Shown here: positions 1 through 11,250 of the stretch, piece by piece | Layout: each line of letters starts with the position of its first letter | Position numbering within the stretch: the first letter of the stretch is position 1 | NCBI RefSeq assembly: GCF_900113905.1 | Contig: NZ_FORC01000001.1 | Location: 124,001 to 188,000 of the forward strand | Source of the DNA: Phytopseudomonas argentinensis | GTDB lineage: Bacteria; Pseudomonadota; Gammaproteobacteria; Pseudomonadales; Pseudomonadaceae | Length of the DNA stretch: 64,000 nt | Direction: 5' to 3' | Translations under genes and position numbers: made by a program | Notes under the pieces: model-generated | The model's input: only the letters and a program-made list of their open reading frames with translations | Databases searched by the model: none | Told to the model about the DNA's origin: nothing

Positions 1-111
1 GGTGCGACATATCCCCCAAGTGTCGCAGCGGCCGAAGTGCCGAGGACCGCGCACTTCGTTCGACTCCTAATGGTCTTGACCCGGATTCCGTCCCGAAGCC
101 GGGTTTTTTTT
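1..111 (+). ncRNA. rgsA: Probable small RNA RgsA (P16); 5' end may lie before the window
   Basis: The first 111 bases fold into three stems: 3-9 with 21-27 (TGCGACA/TGTCGCA), 33-40 with 51-58 (CGAAGTGC/GCACTTCG), and a terminator stem followed by eight T. There is no good ORF. In Pseudomonas aeruginosa the Hfq-binding, stationary-phase sRNA RgsA lies beside the tatD-pilZ-holB block, exactly this neighbourhood. The name therefore rests on synteny and architecture, not on a remembered sequence alignment. RgsA is known to act on rpoS and fliC mRNAs. The upstream promoter is outside the window. Confidence 0.65.
79..111 (+). terminator. Rho-independent terminator of the sRNA
   Basis: The stem ACCCGG (79-84) pairs with CCGGGT (99-104), and a run of T ends at 111. 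This is a canonical intrinsic terminator in plus orientation and forms the 3' end of the probable RgsA transcript. It lies 75 bp from the convergent tatD gene. Confidence 0.85.
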
Positions 112-185
112 GTCTATCACTTGGCGGCCAGCCTTTTGCAACGGCGCAAGCGACGGCAGAACCGCTCGCGGTTTTCCTGGCTGCC

Positions 186-977
186 TCAGGCGCCAGTGGC
201 GACGCGCGCCAGCGGGAACAACCGCCGGAAGTTGTCGCCGGTTTGCTGCGCTAGGGTATCAAAGCTGACGCCACGCAACGATGCCAGGTACTCGGCGACG
301 TCACGCACGTACTCCGGCAGGTTCGGCTTGCCACGGTGCGGCACCGGCGCCAGGTACGGCGAATCGGTCTCCACCAGCAGGCGGTCGGCGGGCACCTGGC
401 GGGCGACCTCGCGCAGCGCCTCGGCGCTGCGGAAGGTGACGATGCCGGACAGCGAGATGTAGAAGCCGATATCCAGCGCCGCCCTGGCCATCTCCCAGTC
501 TTCGGTGAAACAGTGCAGCACGCCGCCCTGGGGCAGCGCCGCTTCGCGCAGCAGCCTCAGGGTATCGGCACGGGCTTCACGGGTATGCACGATCACCGGC
601 TTGCCGGTGATCTGCGCGGCCTGCAGGTGCAGGCGAAAGGCCTCCTGCTGCAGCGCGGCCGCCTCCGGCTCGTAGTGGTAATCCAGGCCCGTCTCGCCAA
701 TGGCCACCACACCGGGGTGATCCAGCTCGGCGAGCAGCCAGTCCAGGGCCGGGGCGCTGCCGGGCTCGAGATCCAGCGGGTGAATGCCGACCGAGCAGTC
801 GACATCGGCGTAGCGCCCCGCCAGCTCACGCACGGCAGCGGCATTGTCGGCGCTCACGCCGATGCACAGGAAGTGGCCGACGCCGCGGGCACGGGCGGCA
901 GCCAGCGCGGCGTCCAGGGAACCGCCATGGGCGGCCAGGTCGAGACGGTCGAGGTGGCAGTGGGAATCGATGAGCAT
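186..977 (-). CDS. tatD: TatD-family metal-dependent hydrolase (YcfH type)
   Basis: 263 aa, the usual length for YcfH/TatD hydrolases, which are TIM-barrel metal-dependent phosphoesterases or DNases of the cytoplasm. The N-terminus carries the metal-binding HxH (DSHCHLD, residues 4-10). GETGLDYH lies mid-protein and the C-terminal metal aspartate is in TDSPYLAP. It is the last gene of the minus-strand holB-pilZ block, as in other Pseudomonas. The exact physiological substrate of this paralogue is not settled. Confidence 0.93.
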   Translation of the reverse strand: MLIDSHCHLDRLDLAAHGGSLDAALAAARARGVGHFLCIGVSADNAAAVRELAGRYADVDCSVGIHPLDLEPGSAPALDWLLAELDHPGVVAIGETGLDYHYEPEAAALQQEAFRLHLQAAQITGKPVIVHTREARADTLRLLREAALPQGGVLHCFTEDWEMARAALDIGFYISLSGIVTFRSAEALREVARQVPADRLLVETDSPYLAPVPHRGKPNLPEYVRDVAEYLASLRGVSFDTLAQQTGDNFRRLFPLARVATGA

Positions 978-1065
978 AAATCACAACCTTGAGCGGCAGG
1001 CGGGATGCGGCAGGTGACCTGGCAGGCCAAGGGGCCTGCCAGCCATGCCGGCGAGGGCGCCGCTG

Positions 1066-1422
1066 TTACATCGTATGGGTGGGGCGATCGGACTTGAGGG
1101 CGCCAGCCAGGTAGGTCTCGATCTTGTTGCGGGCGGTGTTATCGCCTTCGTTGAACTGCACACCTACGCCAGCGGCGCGGTTGCCCTGGGCGCCCTTGGG
1201 GGTGATCCATACCACCTTGCCGGCAACCGGAATCTTCTCCGGCTCGTCCATCAGGTTGAGCAGCATGAACACTTCATCACCGAGCTTGTAGCTCTTGTTG
1301 GTGGGAATGAACAGGCCGCCATTCTTGATGAAGGGCATGTAGGCGGCATACAGCACGGACTTGTCCTTGATGGTCAGGGACAGGATGCCGTTACGGGGTC
1401 CCAGATTAGGTGGCAAGTTCAT
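1066..1422 (-). CDS. pilZ: Type IV pilus PilZ-domain protein
   Basis: 118 aa consisting of a single PilZ domain. It lies between holB and tatD, the classic position of pilZ itself, which is needed for type IV pilus biogenesis together with PilB and FimX. The N-terminus lacks the RxxxR and D/NxSxxG c-di-GMP signature, as known for genuine PilZ (type that does not bind c-di-GMP). ATG at 1422 gives the expected N-terminus MNLPPN. It is probably cotranscribed with holB, with a 33-bp gap. Confidence 0.92.
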   Translation of the reverse strand: MNLPPNLGPRNGILSLTIKDKSVLYAAYMPFIKNGGLFIPTNKSYKLGDEVFMLLNLMDEPEKIPVAGKVVWITPKGAQGNRAAGVGVQFNEGDNTARNKIETYLAGALKSDRPTHTM

Positions 1423-1455
1423 GCGTGATTCCTGATGTCGTGACGAGGGTCGATT

Positions 1456-4134
<2,679 letters not shown>

Positions 4135-4137
4135 GAA

Positions 4138-4950
4138 TCAGCGGTCCAGTAGATGACGGGCAAGGGCCTGCAGTTTACGGGTGAGCGGGCCTACCGGCCA
4201 GTGACGCGCCTGCAGCCGACGCACCGGCCACACCCCATACAGGCTGTTGCACAAGAAGACTTCATCGGCGCCCAGCAGTTCGTCCAGTTCGATATCGCGG
4301 ACCTGGCACTCGATACCCAGCGCCTGCGCCTGGGCCAGCAGCTCAGCTCGCATCACCCCGGCCACCCCGCAACGCTGCAGGTCGGCCGTGACCAGCCTGC
4401 CGCCTGCGACCAGAAACAGGTTGCTGAATACCCCTTCGATCACCCGGCCCGACACATCGCGCATCAATCCTTCGGCATATTCGGCATCTTGCCATTCGGC
4501 GCGCGCCAGTACCTGTTCGAGGCGATTGAGGTGCTTGAGGCCGGCGAGCAACGGCTGCTCGGCCAGACGCGTCGCACAGGGGTACAGGCAAACGCCCTGC
4601 TCCCCGTGCTGGGCGGGATACGCCGGCATGGCGGCGGACTGCAGGATATGCCGCGGCGCTCCGGCAGAGGGTGCGTAGCCACGCTGACCATCACCGCGGG
4701 TCACGATCAGCTTGGCGACGCCCTGACCCAGCTCGGCGCAAAAGGCGGTGACTTCGTTGCGTAGCCGATCGGCATCCAGCCTGATATGCAAGCGTTCGCA
4801 ACCGGCAGTGGCCCGAGCCAGATGCCGCTCCAGCAACACCGGGCTGCCGCTGCGCACCGCCATGGTCTCGAACAGGCCGTCACCGTAGGCCAGGCCGCGG
4901 TCTACCAGCGGCAGCGAGGCCGCTGGCTGACCGTCGACCCAGGTGAGCAT
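4138..4950 (-). CDS. pabC: Aminodeoxychorismate lyase
   Basis: 270 aa fold-type IV PLP enzyme that converts 4-amino-4-deoxychorismate to p-aminobenzoate and pyruvate for folate synthesis. DRGLAYGDGLFET (residues 17-29) is the N-terminal signature, and the PLP lysine is in GLKHLNRL. The ATG overlaps the fabF stop by one base (TGATG), so translation is coupled to fabF. Confidence 0.93.
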   Translation of the reverse strand: MLTWVDGQPAASLPLVDRGLAYGDGLFETMAVRSGSPVLLERHLARATAGCERLHIRLDADRLRNEVTAFCAELGQGVAKLIVTRGDGQRGYAPSAGAPRHILQSAAMPAYPAQHGEQGVCLYPCATRLAEQPLLAGLKHLNRLEQVLARAEWQDAEYAEGLMRDVSGRVIEGVFSNLFLVAGGRLVTADLQRCGVAGVMRAELLAQAQALGIECQVRDIELDELLGADEVFLCNSLYGVWPVRRLQARHWPVGPLTRKLQALARHLLDR

Positions 4951-6194
4951 CAGTCAGCGTACCGGCGGAATACCAGGGAGCCGTTGGTGCCACCGAAGCC
5001 GAAGGAGTTGGACAGCACTACGTCCATCGGCATCTTGCGTGCTTCGTGGGGCACGAAGTCCAGGTCGCAGCCTTCGTCCGGCTGGTCCAGGTTGATGGTC
5101 GGCGGCGCGATCTGGTCACGCAGTGCCAGCACGCTGAAGATCGCCTCCACCGCACCGGCAGCGCCCAGCAGGTGCCCGGTCATGGACTTGGTCGAGCTGA
5201 CCGCCAGCTTGTGCGCGTGCTCGCCGAACACCGTCTTGATCGCCGCCACCTCCGCCTTGTCACCGGCCGAGGTGGAGGTGCCGTGGGCGTTGATGTACTG
5301 CACTGCGGACGGCTCGATGCCGGCATCGCGCAGGGCGTTGGCCATGCAGCGCGCCGCACCGGCGCCATCTTCGGGGGGCGAGGTCATGTGGAAGGCATCG
5401 CCGCTCATGCCGAAGCCGATCAGCTCGGCATAGATGGTTGCACCGCGGGCCTTGGCATGCTCGAGCTCTTCGAGCACCAGGGCGCCCGCGCCGTCGGACA
5501 GCACGAAGCCATCGCGCTCCTTGTCCCAAGGGCGACTGGCCTTGGTTGGCTCGTCGTTGCGGGTGGACATTGCCCGCGCTGCCCCGAAGCCACCGAGACC
5601 CAGGCCACAGGCGGCCATCTCGGCACCACCGGCGATCATCACGTCCGCCTCGCCATAGGCGATGTTGCGCGCGGCCATGCCGATGCAGTGGGTACCGGTG
5701 GTGCAGGCCGTGGAAATCGCGTAGTTGGGGCCCTGCAGACCCAGGTGGATCGACAGGAAGCCGGAGATCATGTTGATGATCGAACCCGGCACGAAGAACG
5801 GCGAGATACGCCGCGGCCCCTGCTCATGCAGCGACTTGCAGTTGTTCTCGATGTTGGTCAGGCCGCCGATGCCGGAGCCCATGGCCACACCGATACGCTC
5901 ACGGTTGGCGTCCGTGACTTCCAGCCCGGAGTCGCGGGCAGCCTGGAAGCAGGCGGCCAGGCCGTACTGGATGAACAGGTCGAGCTTGCGCGCCTCTTTG
6001 GGCGCCAGATAGGGCTCGACATCGAAATTCTTTACCGAACCGCCAATGCGGGTCGAGAAAGCGGAAAGATCCATGTGCTCGATCAGGCCGATACCGCTGC
6101 GGCCGGCCAGAATGCCCTGCCAGCTGCTCGGCACATCGTTACCCAGCGGCGACAACATGCCCATACCGGTAACCACGACGCGTCTACGCGACAC
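4950..6194 (-). CDS. fabF: Beta-ketoacyl-ACP synthase II
   Basis: 414 aa condensing enzyme of fatty-acid elongation. The active-site cysteine is in STACTTG, and the two catalytic histidines lie in [11 protein letters not shown] and TGHLLGAAG. The C-terminal NSFGFGGTN loop is intact. It lies downstream of acpP with a 208-bp gap that holds a hairpin, the usual arrangement in Pseudomonas (fabF1 of the fab cluster). Confidence 0.96.
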   Translation of the reverse strand: MSRRRVVVTGMGMLSPLGNDVPSSWQGILAGRSGIGLIEHMDLSAFSTRIGGSVKNFDVEPYLAPKEARKLDLFIQYGLAACFQAARDSGLEVTDANRERIGVAMGSGIGGLTNIENNCKSLHEQGPRRISPFFVPGSIINMISGFLSIHLGLQGPNYAISTACTTGTHCIGMAARNIAYGEADVMIAGGAEMAACGLGLGGFGAARAMSTRNDEPTKASRPWDKERDGFVLSDGAGALVLEELEHAKARGATIYAELIGFGMSGDAFHMTSPPEDGAGAARCMANALRDAGIEPSAVQYINAHGTSTSAGDKAEVAAIKTVFGEHAHKLAVSSTKSMTGHLLGAAGAVEAIFSVLALRDQIAPPTINLDQPDEGCDLDFVPHEARKMPMDVVLSNSFGFGGTNGSLVFRRYAD

Positions 6195-6344
6195 AGCAAT
6201 CTCCTCTTAATCAGGTTTCTCGACGCCATGATGTTCCTGGCAACCATTGCCCAGGAAGTTGATCATCCGGCGATTGGCTCGGAGTAGTGGTACCCGAGCA
6301 GGAACGCCCTAGGCGCTTTCTAGCTTTTAGGCGAGCCGTCAAAG

Positions 6345-6378
6345 AAAAGCCGCACGCCTTTGCAGACGTGCGGCTTTT
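6345..6378 (-). terminator. Terminator or attenuator hairpin after acpP
   Basis: AAAAGCCGCACG (6345-6356) pairs with CGTGCGGCTTTT (6367-6378) around a 10-nt loop. Read on the minus strand, the stem ends in a T-rich tail (CTTTTCTTT). It lies between acpP and fabF, so it probably trims the very abundant acpP message while letting some transcription continue into fabF. Confidence 0.8.
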
Positions 6379-6402
6379 CCGATTCGGGAAGCGACGAACT
6401 GC

Positions 6403-6639
6403 TTACTGAGCGTGAGCAGTAACGTAGTCGATGGCTTCCTGAACAGTGGTGATCTTCTCGGCTTGTTCGTCCGGGATCTCGGTCTCGAATTCTTCTTCGA
6501 GAGCCATCACCAGCTCAACGGTGTCAAGCGAGTCGGCACCCAGGTCTTCAACGAAGGAAGCGCTGTTGGTTACTTCTTCTTCCTTCACGCCCAGTTGCTC
6601 GGCAACGATTTTCTTGACGCGTTCTTCGATGGTGCTCAC
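6403..6639 (-). CDS. acpP: Acyl carrier protein
   Basis: 78 aa acidic helical protein. The phosphopantetheine serine is in the GADSLDTVE motif (about residues 34-42). Length and sequence are typical of the housekeeping ACP. It sits between fabG and fabF and has its own terminator-like hairpin downstream, which fits its high expression. Confidence 0.97.
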   Translation of the reverse strand: MSTIEERVKKIVAEQLGVKEEEVTNSASFVEDLGADSLDTVELVMALEEEFETEIPDEQAEKITTVQEAIDYVTAHAQ

Positions 6640-6831
6640 GTGTTATCACTCCTATTGGACAAATCCAGCCAGCTGGTTGTGCCGGCAAGTGTATAGAAAG
6701 GGTTTTCAGCTTTTCAAGCTGAAAGCCAGCGGCGCCCACGGAAATACGTCAACGATTCGATTGGCAAACTTACAGCTTTATCACCACGTTTGCATCGAAT
6801 CGAAGACGTTCGCCGACGGCGCCCCTCGAAT

Positions 6832-7575
6832 TCAGCTCATGTACATCCCGCCGTTCACAGGGATAGTAGCCCCTGTGACGTAAGCTGCACCATCGGAAGC
6901 AAGGAAAGAAACCACGTTGGCGATTTCCTGCGCCTGCCCCAAACGGCCCAGCGGAATCTGTGTCAGCAGCGCTTCACGCTGCGCTTCGGGCAATTCACGG
7001 GTCATGTCGGTATCGATGAAGCCCGGTGCCACAGCATTTACCGTGATCGAGCGCGAGCCCACTTCACGGGCCAGCGCACGGCCAAAACCTTCCAGACCGG
7101 CCTTGGCGGCTGCATAGTTCACCTGCCCGGCGTTGCCCATGGCACCCACTACCGAACCGATGTTGATGATACGCCCGAAACGCGCCTTGGTCATGCCACG
7201 CAGCACGGCCTTGGACAGGCGATAGAGGCTGTTGAGGTTGGTATCGATCACGTCGTACCACTCGTCGTCCTTCATGCGCAGCATCAGGTTGTCGCGGGTG
7301 ATACCGGCATTGTTGACCAGCACCAGCACCTGGCCGAAATCCTTCTGGATCTTTTCCAGGGTAGCCGCGACCGACTCGTCGTTGCTCACGTTGAGCATCA
7401 GGCCGGTGCCTTCGATGCCGTTTTCCTTGAGGGTCGCGGCAATGCGCTCGGCGCCCGCCTCGGAGGTGGCGGTACCGATCACCACGGCGCCCTGACGGCC
7501 CAGTTCCAGGGCGATGGCCTGGCCAATACCACGGCTGGCACCGGTGACCAGTGCAACCTTACCTTGCAGACTCAT
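6832..7575 (-). CDS. fabG: 3-oxoacyl-ACP reductase
   Basis: 247 aa short-chain dehydrogenase that reduces 3-oxoacyl-ACP with NADPH. The cofactor motif TGASRGIG is at residues 11-18. NNAG is present, the catalytic serine is in INIGSVVG, and YxxxK is in NYAAAKAG. It starts 15 bp after fabD in the same operon. Confidence 0.96.
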   Translation of the reverse strand: MSLQGKVALVTGASRGIGQAIALELGRQGAVVIGTATSEAGAERIAATLKENGIEGTGLMLNVSNDESVAATLEKIQKDFGQVLVLVNNAGITRDNLMLRMKDDEWYDVIDTNLNSLYRLSKAVLRGMTKARFGRIINIGSVVGAMGNAGQVNYAAAKAGLEGFGRALAREVGSRSITVNAVAPGFIDTDMTRELPEAQREALLTQIPLGRLGQAQEIANVVSFLASDGAAYVTGATIPVNGGMYMS

Positions 7576-7590
7576 AGCATTCTCCCTTGT

Positions 7591-8541
7591 TCAGGACTGT
7601 ACGTCGGCCAGTGCGGCGCGCGCAGCGGCAAAGCTTTCTGGGGTGTCGAGGTTGTGGGTGTTGATGCCCTTGACACACCGCTTGTTGAGGCCCGAGAGCA
7701 CCTTGCCCGGGCCGCATTCGACCAGATCGGTGACGCCCTGCTCGCCGAGGCGAACGATGGACTCGACCCAACGCACCGGGCTGTACAGCTGAGCCAGCAG
7801 GTCGCGCTTGAGGGTATCCAGATCCGCCACCACGGCAGCGCTGACGTTTTGCACCAGGGGGATCTGCGGCGCCTGCCAGGCGATGGCGTTGACCGCCTCG
7901 GCAAAGCGCTCGGCCGCCGGGCGCATCAGTTCGCAGTGCGACGGTACGCTGACCGGCAACGACAGTGCGCGCTTGGCGCCACGGGCCTTGCAGGCTTCCA
8001 CGGCGCGAGCCACGGCAGCCGCGGAGCCGGCGATGACCACCTGCCCCGGTGCGTTGTAGTTCACCGCACTGACCACATCGCCCTGGGCCGCTTCGGCGCA
8101 GGCAGCCTGCACCTCGGCATCTTCCAGGCCGATGATCGCCGCCATGCCGCCCTGCCCGGCCGGTACGGCCTGCTGCATCAGCTGACCACGCAGCTCGACC
8201 AGCTTGACCGCCTCGGCAAAACCGACGGCACCGGCGGCGACCAGCGCGCTGTATTCACCCAGGCTGTGCCCGGCAACGAACGCCGGACGCGCACCACCTT
8301 CGGCCAGCCATAGACGCCAGAGGGCGATGGAGGCAGCCAGAATGGCGGGCTGGGTCTTGTCGGTCTGGTTGAGCTGCTCTTCCGGGCCCTGCTGGGTCAA
8401 TGCCCACAGGTCATAACCCAGGGCGCTCGAAGCTTCGCCGAAGGTATCGAGGATCAGCGCCTGTTCGGCGCCGTGTCCGGCCAACATGGCCAGGGCTTGC
8501 GAGCCCTGACCGGGAAAGACGAATGCGAGGGATGCAGACAT
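7591..8541 (-). CDS. fabD: Malonyl-CoA:ACP transacylase
   Basis: 316 aa. It transfers malonyl from CoA to ACP. FPGQGSQ lies at residues 9-15, the nucleophilic serine is in GHSLGE, and the catalytic histidine is in the PSHCELM segment. An AAGGGA ribosome-binding site lies 8 nt before ATG 8541. The position between plsX and fabG is standard. Confidence 0.96.
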   Translation of the reverse strand: MSASLAFVFPGQGSQALAMLAGHGAEQALILDTFGEASSALGYDLWALTQQGPEEQLNQTDKTQPAILAASIALWRLWLAEGGARPAFVAGHSLGEYSALVAAGAVGFAEAVKLVELRGQLMQQAVPAGQGGMAAIIGLEDAEVQAACAEAAQGDVVSAVNYNAPGQVVIAGSAAAVARAVEACKARGAKRALSLPVSVPSHCELMRPAAERFAEAVNAIAWQAPQIPLVQNVSAAVVADLDTLKRDLLAQLYSPVRWVESIVRLGEQGVTDLVECGPGKVLSGLNKRCVKGINTHNLDTPESFAAARAALADVQS

Positions 8542-8640
8542 GTAACGGTTCCCTTAGTGATCTTCTCGTCGAAAAATTTACGCTCGCCAGTGGCAAGCGC
8601 TGGAAATCTGACACCTTGGATGGCGGCCCATCCCGAGCGG

Positions 8641-9657
8641 TCACATATTACGGATCAAGTGCTCGATTCGACCACCCAGTCGCGTCGGTAAATTTTCCTG
8701 CACATCGGTCATCGCCCGGGCAATGGCGCTCCTTATACCATCCGGCCCGGCGCTGCCGTGACTCTTCACCACGATGCCCTGCAGGCCGAGAAAACTCGCC
8801 CCATTGTGCCGCGCCGGCGCCAGCTCGCCGCGCAGGCGACGCAGCAGCGGCAAGGCCAGCAGCCCGGCGACGCGCCCCAGCAAAGAGCCGCGAAACAGCG
8901 CCTCGAGCCGCGCCACTATCATGGTCACCAACCCCTCGCTGGCCTTGAGCAGCGCATTGCCGACAAAACCGTCGCACACCAGCACGTCGGCCTCGCCGCC
9001 ATACAGCCCATCGCCCTCGACGAAACCGACATAGTTGAGGCCTTCGACGCCCTCGAGCAATCCGGCGGCCTGCTTGACCTGCTGGTTGCCCTTGGTCTCT
9101 TCACTGCCCACGTTCAGCAAACCGACGCGCGGCGCCTTGATGCCCTGCACCTCGGCCGCCACCGCTCCCATGATCGCGAACTGGCACAGCTGCTCGGCCG
9201 TGCAATCGACATTGGCGCCCAGGTCCAGCAGCAGGCATACGCCCTTGCGACTGGGAATAGCGGCGATCATCGCAGGCCGGTCGATACCCGGCAGGGTTTT
9301 CAACACATGCCGCGACAGCGCCATCAGCGCACCGGTATTGCCCGCGCTTACACAGGCGTGAGCGCGCCCGTCGCGTACCGCTTCGAGCGCCACGCGCATG
9401 GATGAATCCGGCTTGCCACGCAGGGCCTGACCGGGGCGCTCGCCCATCTCGACAATTTCCGCAGCATGCTCGACGCGCAGGCGCGAGCGATCGACACCGG
9501 GGATACCAGCGAGCAATTCTTCAATCAGAGGGGCTTGGCCGACGAGGACCAGGTGCAGCGAGGGGAATTCGGCCAGACAGGCGACGCTGGCTGGAACAAT
9601 GCAGTGGGGACCGAAGTCCCCACCCATTGCATCAATCGCGATGATCGGAGCGGACAA
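8641..9657 (-). CDS. plsX: Phosphate acyltransferase PlsX
   Basis: 338 aa enzyme that makes acyl-phosphate from acyl-ACP for phospholipid synthesis. The N-terminal [10 protein letters not shown] motif and the mid-protein SAGNTGALM are diagnostic. It starts 3 bp after the rpmF stop. A gap of about 100 bp without obvious features separates it from fabD. Confidence 0.95.
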   Translation of the reverse strand: MSAPIIAIDAMGGDFGPHCIVPASVACLAEFPSLHLVLVGQAPLIEELLAGIPGVDRSRLRVEHAAEIVEMGERPGQALRGKPDSSMRVALEAVRDGRAHACVSAGNTGALMALSRHVLKTLPGIDRPAMIAAIPSRKGVCLLLDLGANVDCTAEQLCQFAIMGAVAAEVQGIKAPRVGLLNVGSEETKGNQQVKQAAGLLEGVEGLNYVGFVEGDGLYGGEADVLVCDGFVGNALLKASEGLVTMIVARLEALFRGSLLGRVAGLLALPLLRRLRGELAPARHNGASFLGLQGIVVKSHGSAGPDGIRSAIARAMTDVQENLPTRLGGRIEHLIRNM

Positions 9658-9660
9658 GAT

Positions 9661-9843
9661 TTACTCGTCAGCGCCCTTGTCGATCACTTTGCGACCACGG
9701 TAAACGCCTTCCGGCGATACGTGGTGGCGCAGGTGAACTTCACCGGTGCTCTTCTCAACGGACAGAGCGTTACCCTCGAGCGCGTCATGCGAACGACGCA
9801 TGTCACGGGCGGAACGGGATTTTTTGTTCTGCTGAACAGCCAT
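9661..9843 (-). CDS. rpmF: 50S ribosomal protein L32
   Basis: 60 aa basic protein with the L32 N-terminus [20 protein letters not shown]. It ends with the usual short acidic tail. Like most Pseudomonas L32 proteins it lacks the four-cysteine zinc knuckle. It lies between the DUF177 gene and plsX, the universal order. Confidence 0.95.
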   Translation of the reverse strand: MAVQQNKKSRSARDMRRSHDALEGNALSVEKSTGEVHLRHHVSPEGVYRGRKVIDKGADE

Positions 9844-9855
9844 ACTAGTTAACTC

Positions 9856-10383
9856 CTAAACGTTTGGGTCACGCTTTAACTGTGCCAATACACTGAACGG
9901 GTTGGACCGCGTCACCTCGTCCTCGCTCGATTCGGGCTCATCAAGGCCCGCCGGCTGCTGGCAATCTTTCGGGTCATGCATTGGCACGATGGGCAAGGCG
10001 AGCAACAGCTCATCCTCGATCAAGGCCAACAGATCCAGAGGATCTTCACCCATTTCCAGTACGTCATAGCCTTGCGGCACGGACTGGGTATTCGCGCCTT
10101 CCCTCACCACAGCGTAATCACATTCGCTGCGGATCGGTAAGGTGACCTGATCCAGACACCGCTGGCAAACCATCTTGACTTCGACCTCAAGCTGGCTGTG
10201 GATGACCACAGCATGGCGCTCGTCACGCTCGAAGCTCAGCTTCGCGCGCACGTTGCCGCCATTATCGGCGAGAGGGTCGCAGAGCCTCGACAAATCAGCT
10301 AACGGCAATTCACCTTGAAGGGTGGCGCCGCGGTCAGCGAGTTTGCGTGGATCAACGTGAGGTGGAATCGGGCCATTTGACAT
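9856..10383 (-). CDS. yceD: DUF177 (YceD) family protein
   Basis: 175 aa. The family is linked to 23S rRNA accumulation and is nearly always encoded just upstream of rpmF. Seen here: the characteristic CQRCLDQV cysteine pair and an acidic C-terminal half with DPLDLLALIEDELLLALP. It starts the yceD-rpmF-plsX-fab run. Confidence 0.9.
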   Translation of the reverse strand: MSNGPIPPHVDPRKLADRGATLQGELPLADLSRLCDPLADNGGNVRAKLSFERDERHAVVIHSQLEVEVKMVCQRCLDQVTLPIRSECDYAVVREGANTQSVPQGYDVLEMGEDPLDLLALIEDELLLALPIVPMHDPKDCQQPAGLDEPESSEDEVTRSNPFSVLAQLKRDPNV

Positions 10384-10494
10384 AGGCGCCGCATTCTATG
10401 GATGCAACCGGGCGCTGTCAAAGGAAATTCCGCCTGTCCAGGCCCTTTGTCGACGACTAGAATCGGCGGCTCGTTCCGCACGAGGTCAATGCCC

Positions 10495-11073
10495 ATGCTG
10501 CCCCTGGTTCTCGCTTCCAGTTCCCCCTACCGCCGCGAGCTGCTAAGCCGTCTGCGCCGGCCCTTCGAATGGGCCGCGCCAAGTATCGACGAATCGCGCC
10601 GAGACGGCGAGTCCGCCGAACAACTGGTACGCCGCCTGGCCCGGGAAAAGGCGCAGGCACTGGCCGGCCGGTTCGACGCGCACCTGATCATCGGCTCGGA
10701 CCAGGTCGCCGTGCTCGACGGGCAGGTGCTCGGCAAACCCCACGATTTCGAACGCGCCCATGCCCAACTCAGCGCCGCCAGCGGCAAAAGCGTGACCTTT
10801 CTCACCGGCCTGGCATTGCTCGACAGCAGAAGCGGCGACTGCCAGGTCGACTGCGTTCCTTATACCGTGCATTTTCGCGCGCTCGATGCCGAGCAGATCA
10901 CCCGCTACCTACAGGCAGAAGAGCCCTATGACTGCGCCGGCAGCTTCAAGGCCGAGGGCCTTGGCATCAGCCTGTTCCGCCGCACCGAAGGCAGTGACGT
11001 CAACAGCCTGATCGGCCTGCCGCTGATTCGCCTGGTGGAGATGCTCGATGGCGTTGGGGTGAAGGTGCCTTGA
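10495..11073 (+). CDS. maf: Maf/YceF-type nucleotide pyrophosphatase
   Basis: 192 aa house-cleaning pyrophosphatase, probably of the YceF subgroup that acts on modified pyrimidine or 7-methyl-GTP nucleotides. LASSSPYRREL opens the protein, and IGSDQVAVL and the CAGSFKAEGLG motif follow. I chose ATG 10495 over ATG 10489 because GAGG at 10482-10485 lies only 3 nt from the latter but 9 nt from the former. It diverges from yceD. The gene that usually follows in Pseudomonas (sppA) is absent. Confidence 0.9.
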   Translation: MLPLVLASSSPYRRELLSRLRRPFEWAAPSIDESRRDGESAEQLVRRLAREKAQALAGRFDAHLIIGSDQVAVLDGQVLGKPHDFERAHAQLSAASGKSVTFLTGLALLDSRSGDCQVDCVPYTVHFRALDAEQITRYLQAEEPYDCAGSFKAEGLGISLFRRTEGSDVNSLIGLPLIRLVEMLDGVGVKVP

Positions 11074-11089
11074 GCCCAGGGAGATGATT

Positions 11090-11226
11090 GATGGGTTGCA
11101 CCCATCCTACGACCTACAAGCTACAAACCCTCTATCATATATTTGTGGGAGCTGGCCATGCCCGCCAATCGGGCGCATGGCGCCCTGCCACATGTGATAG
11201 TTCAGTAGGATGGGTGCAAACCCATC
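11090..11226 (+). repeat. REP-like long inverted repeat
   Basis: The left arm (11090-11110, GATGGGTTGCACCCATCCTA and one more base) is the reverse complement of the right arm (11205-11226) apart from one inserted T. The interior has a second smaller inverted repeat around CCCGCCAATCGGGCGC. The TGTGGGAGC-type core is typical of dispersed Pseudomonas REP sequences. It fills the maf-recD gap and may act as a bidirectional transcription barrier between the two convergent genes. Confidence 0.75.
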
Positions 11227-11250
11227 AAGCAAAATATGACGGCTGTACCG

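Noticed and set aside
6790..8313. 507-aa plus-strand frame across fabG and fabD
   Set aside because: It is antisense to two conserved genes with all their catalytic motifs, and its own composition is random-like.
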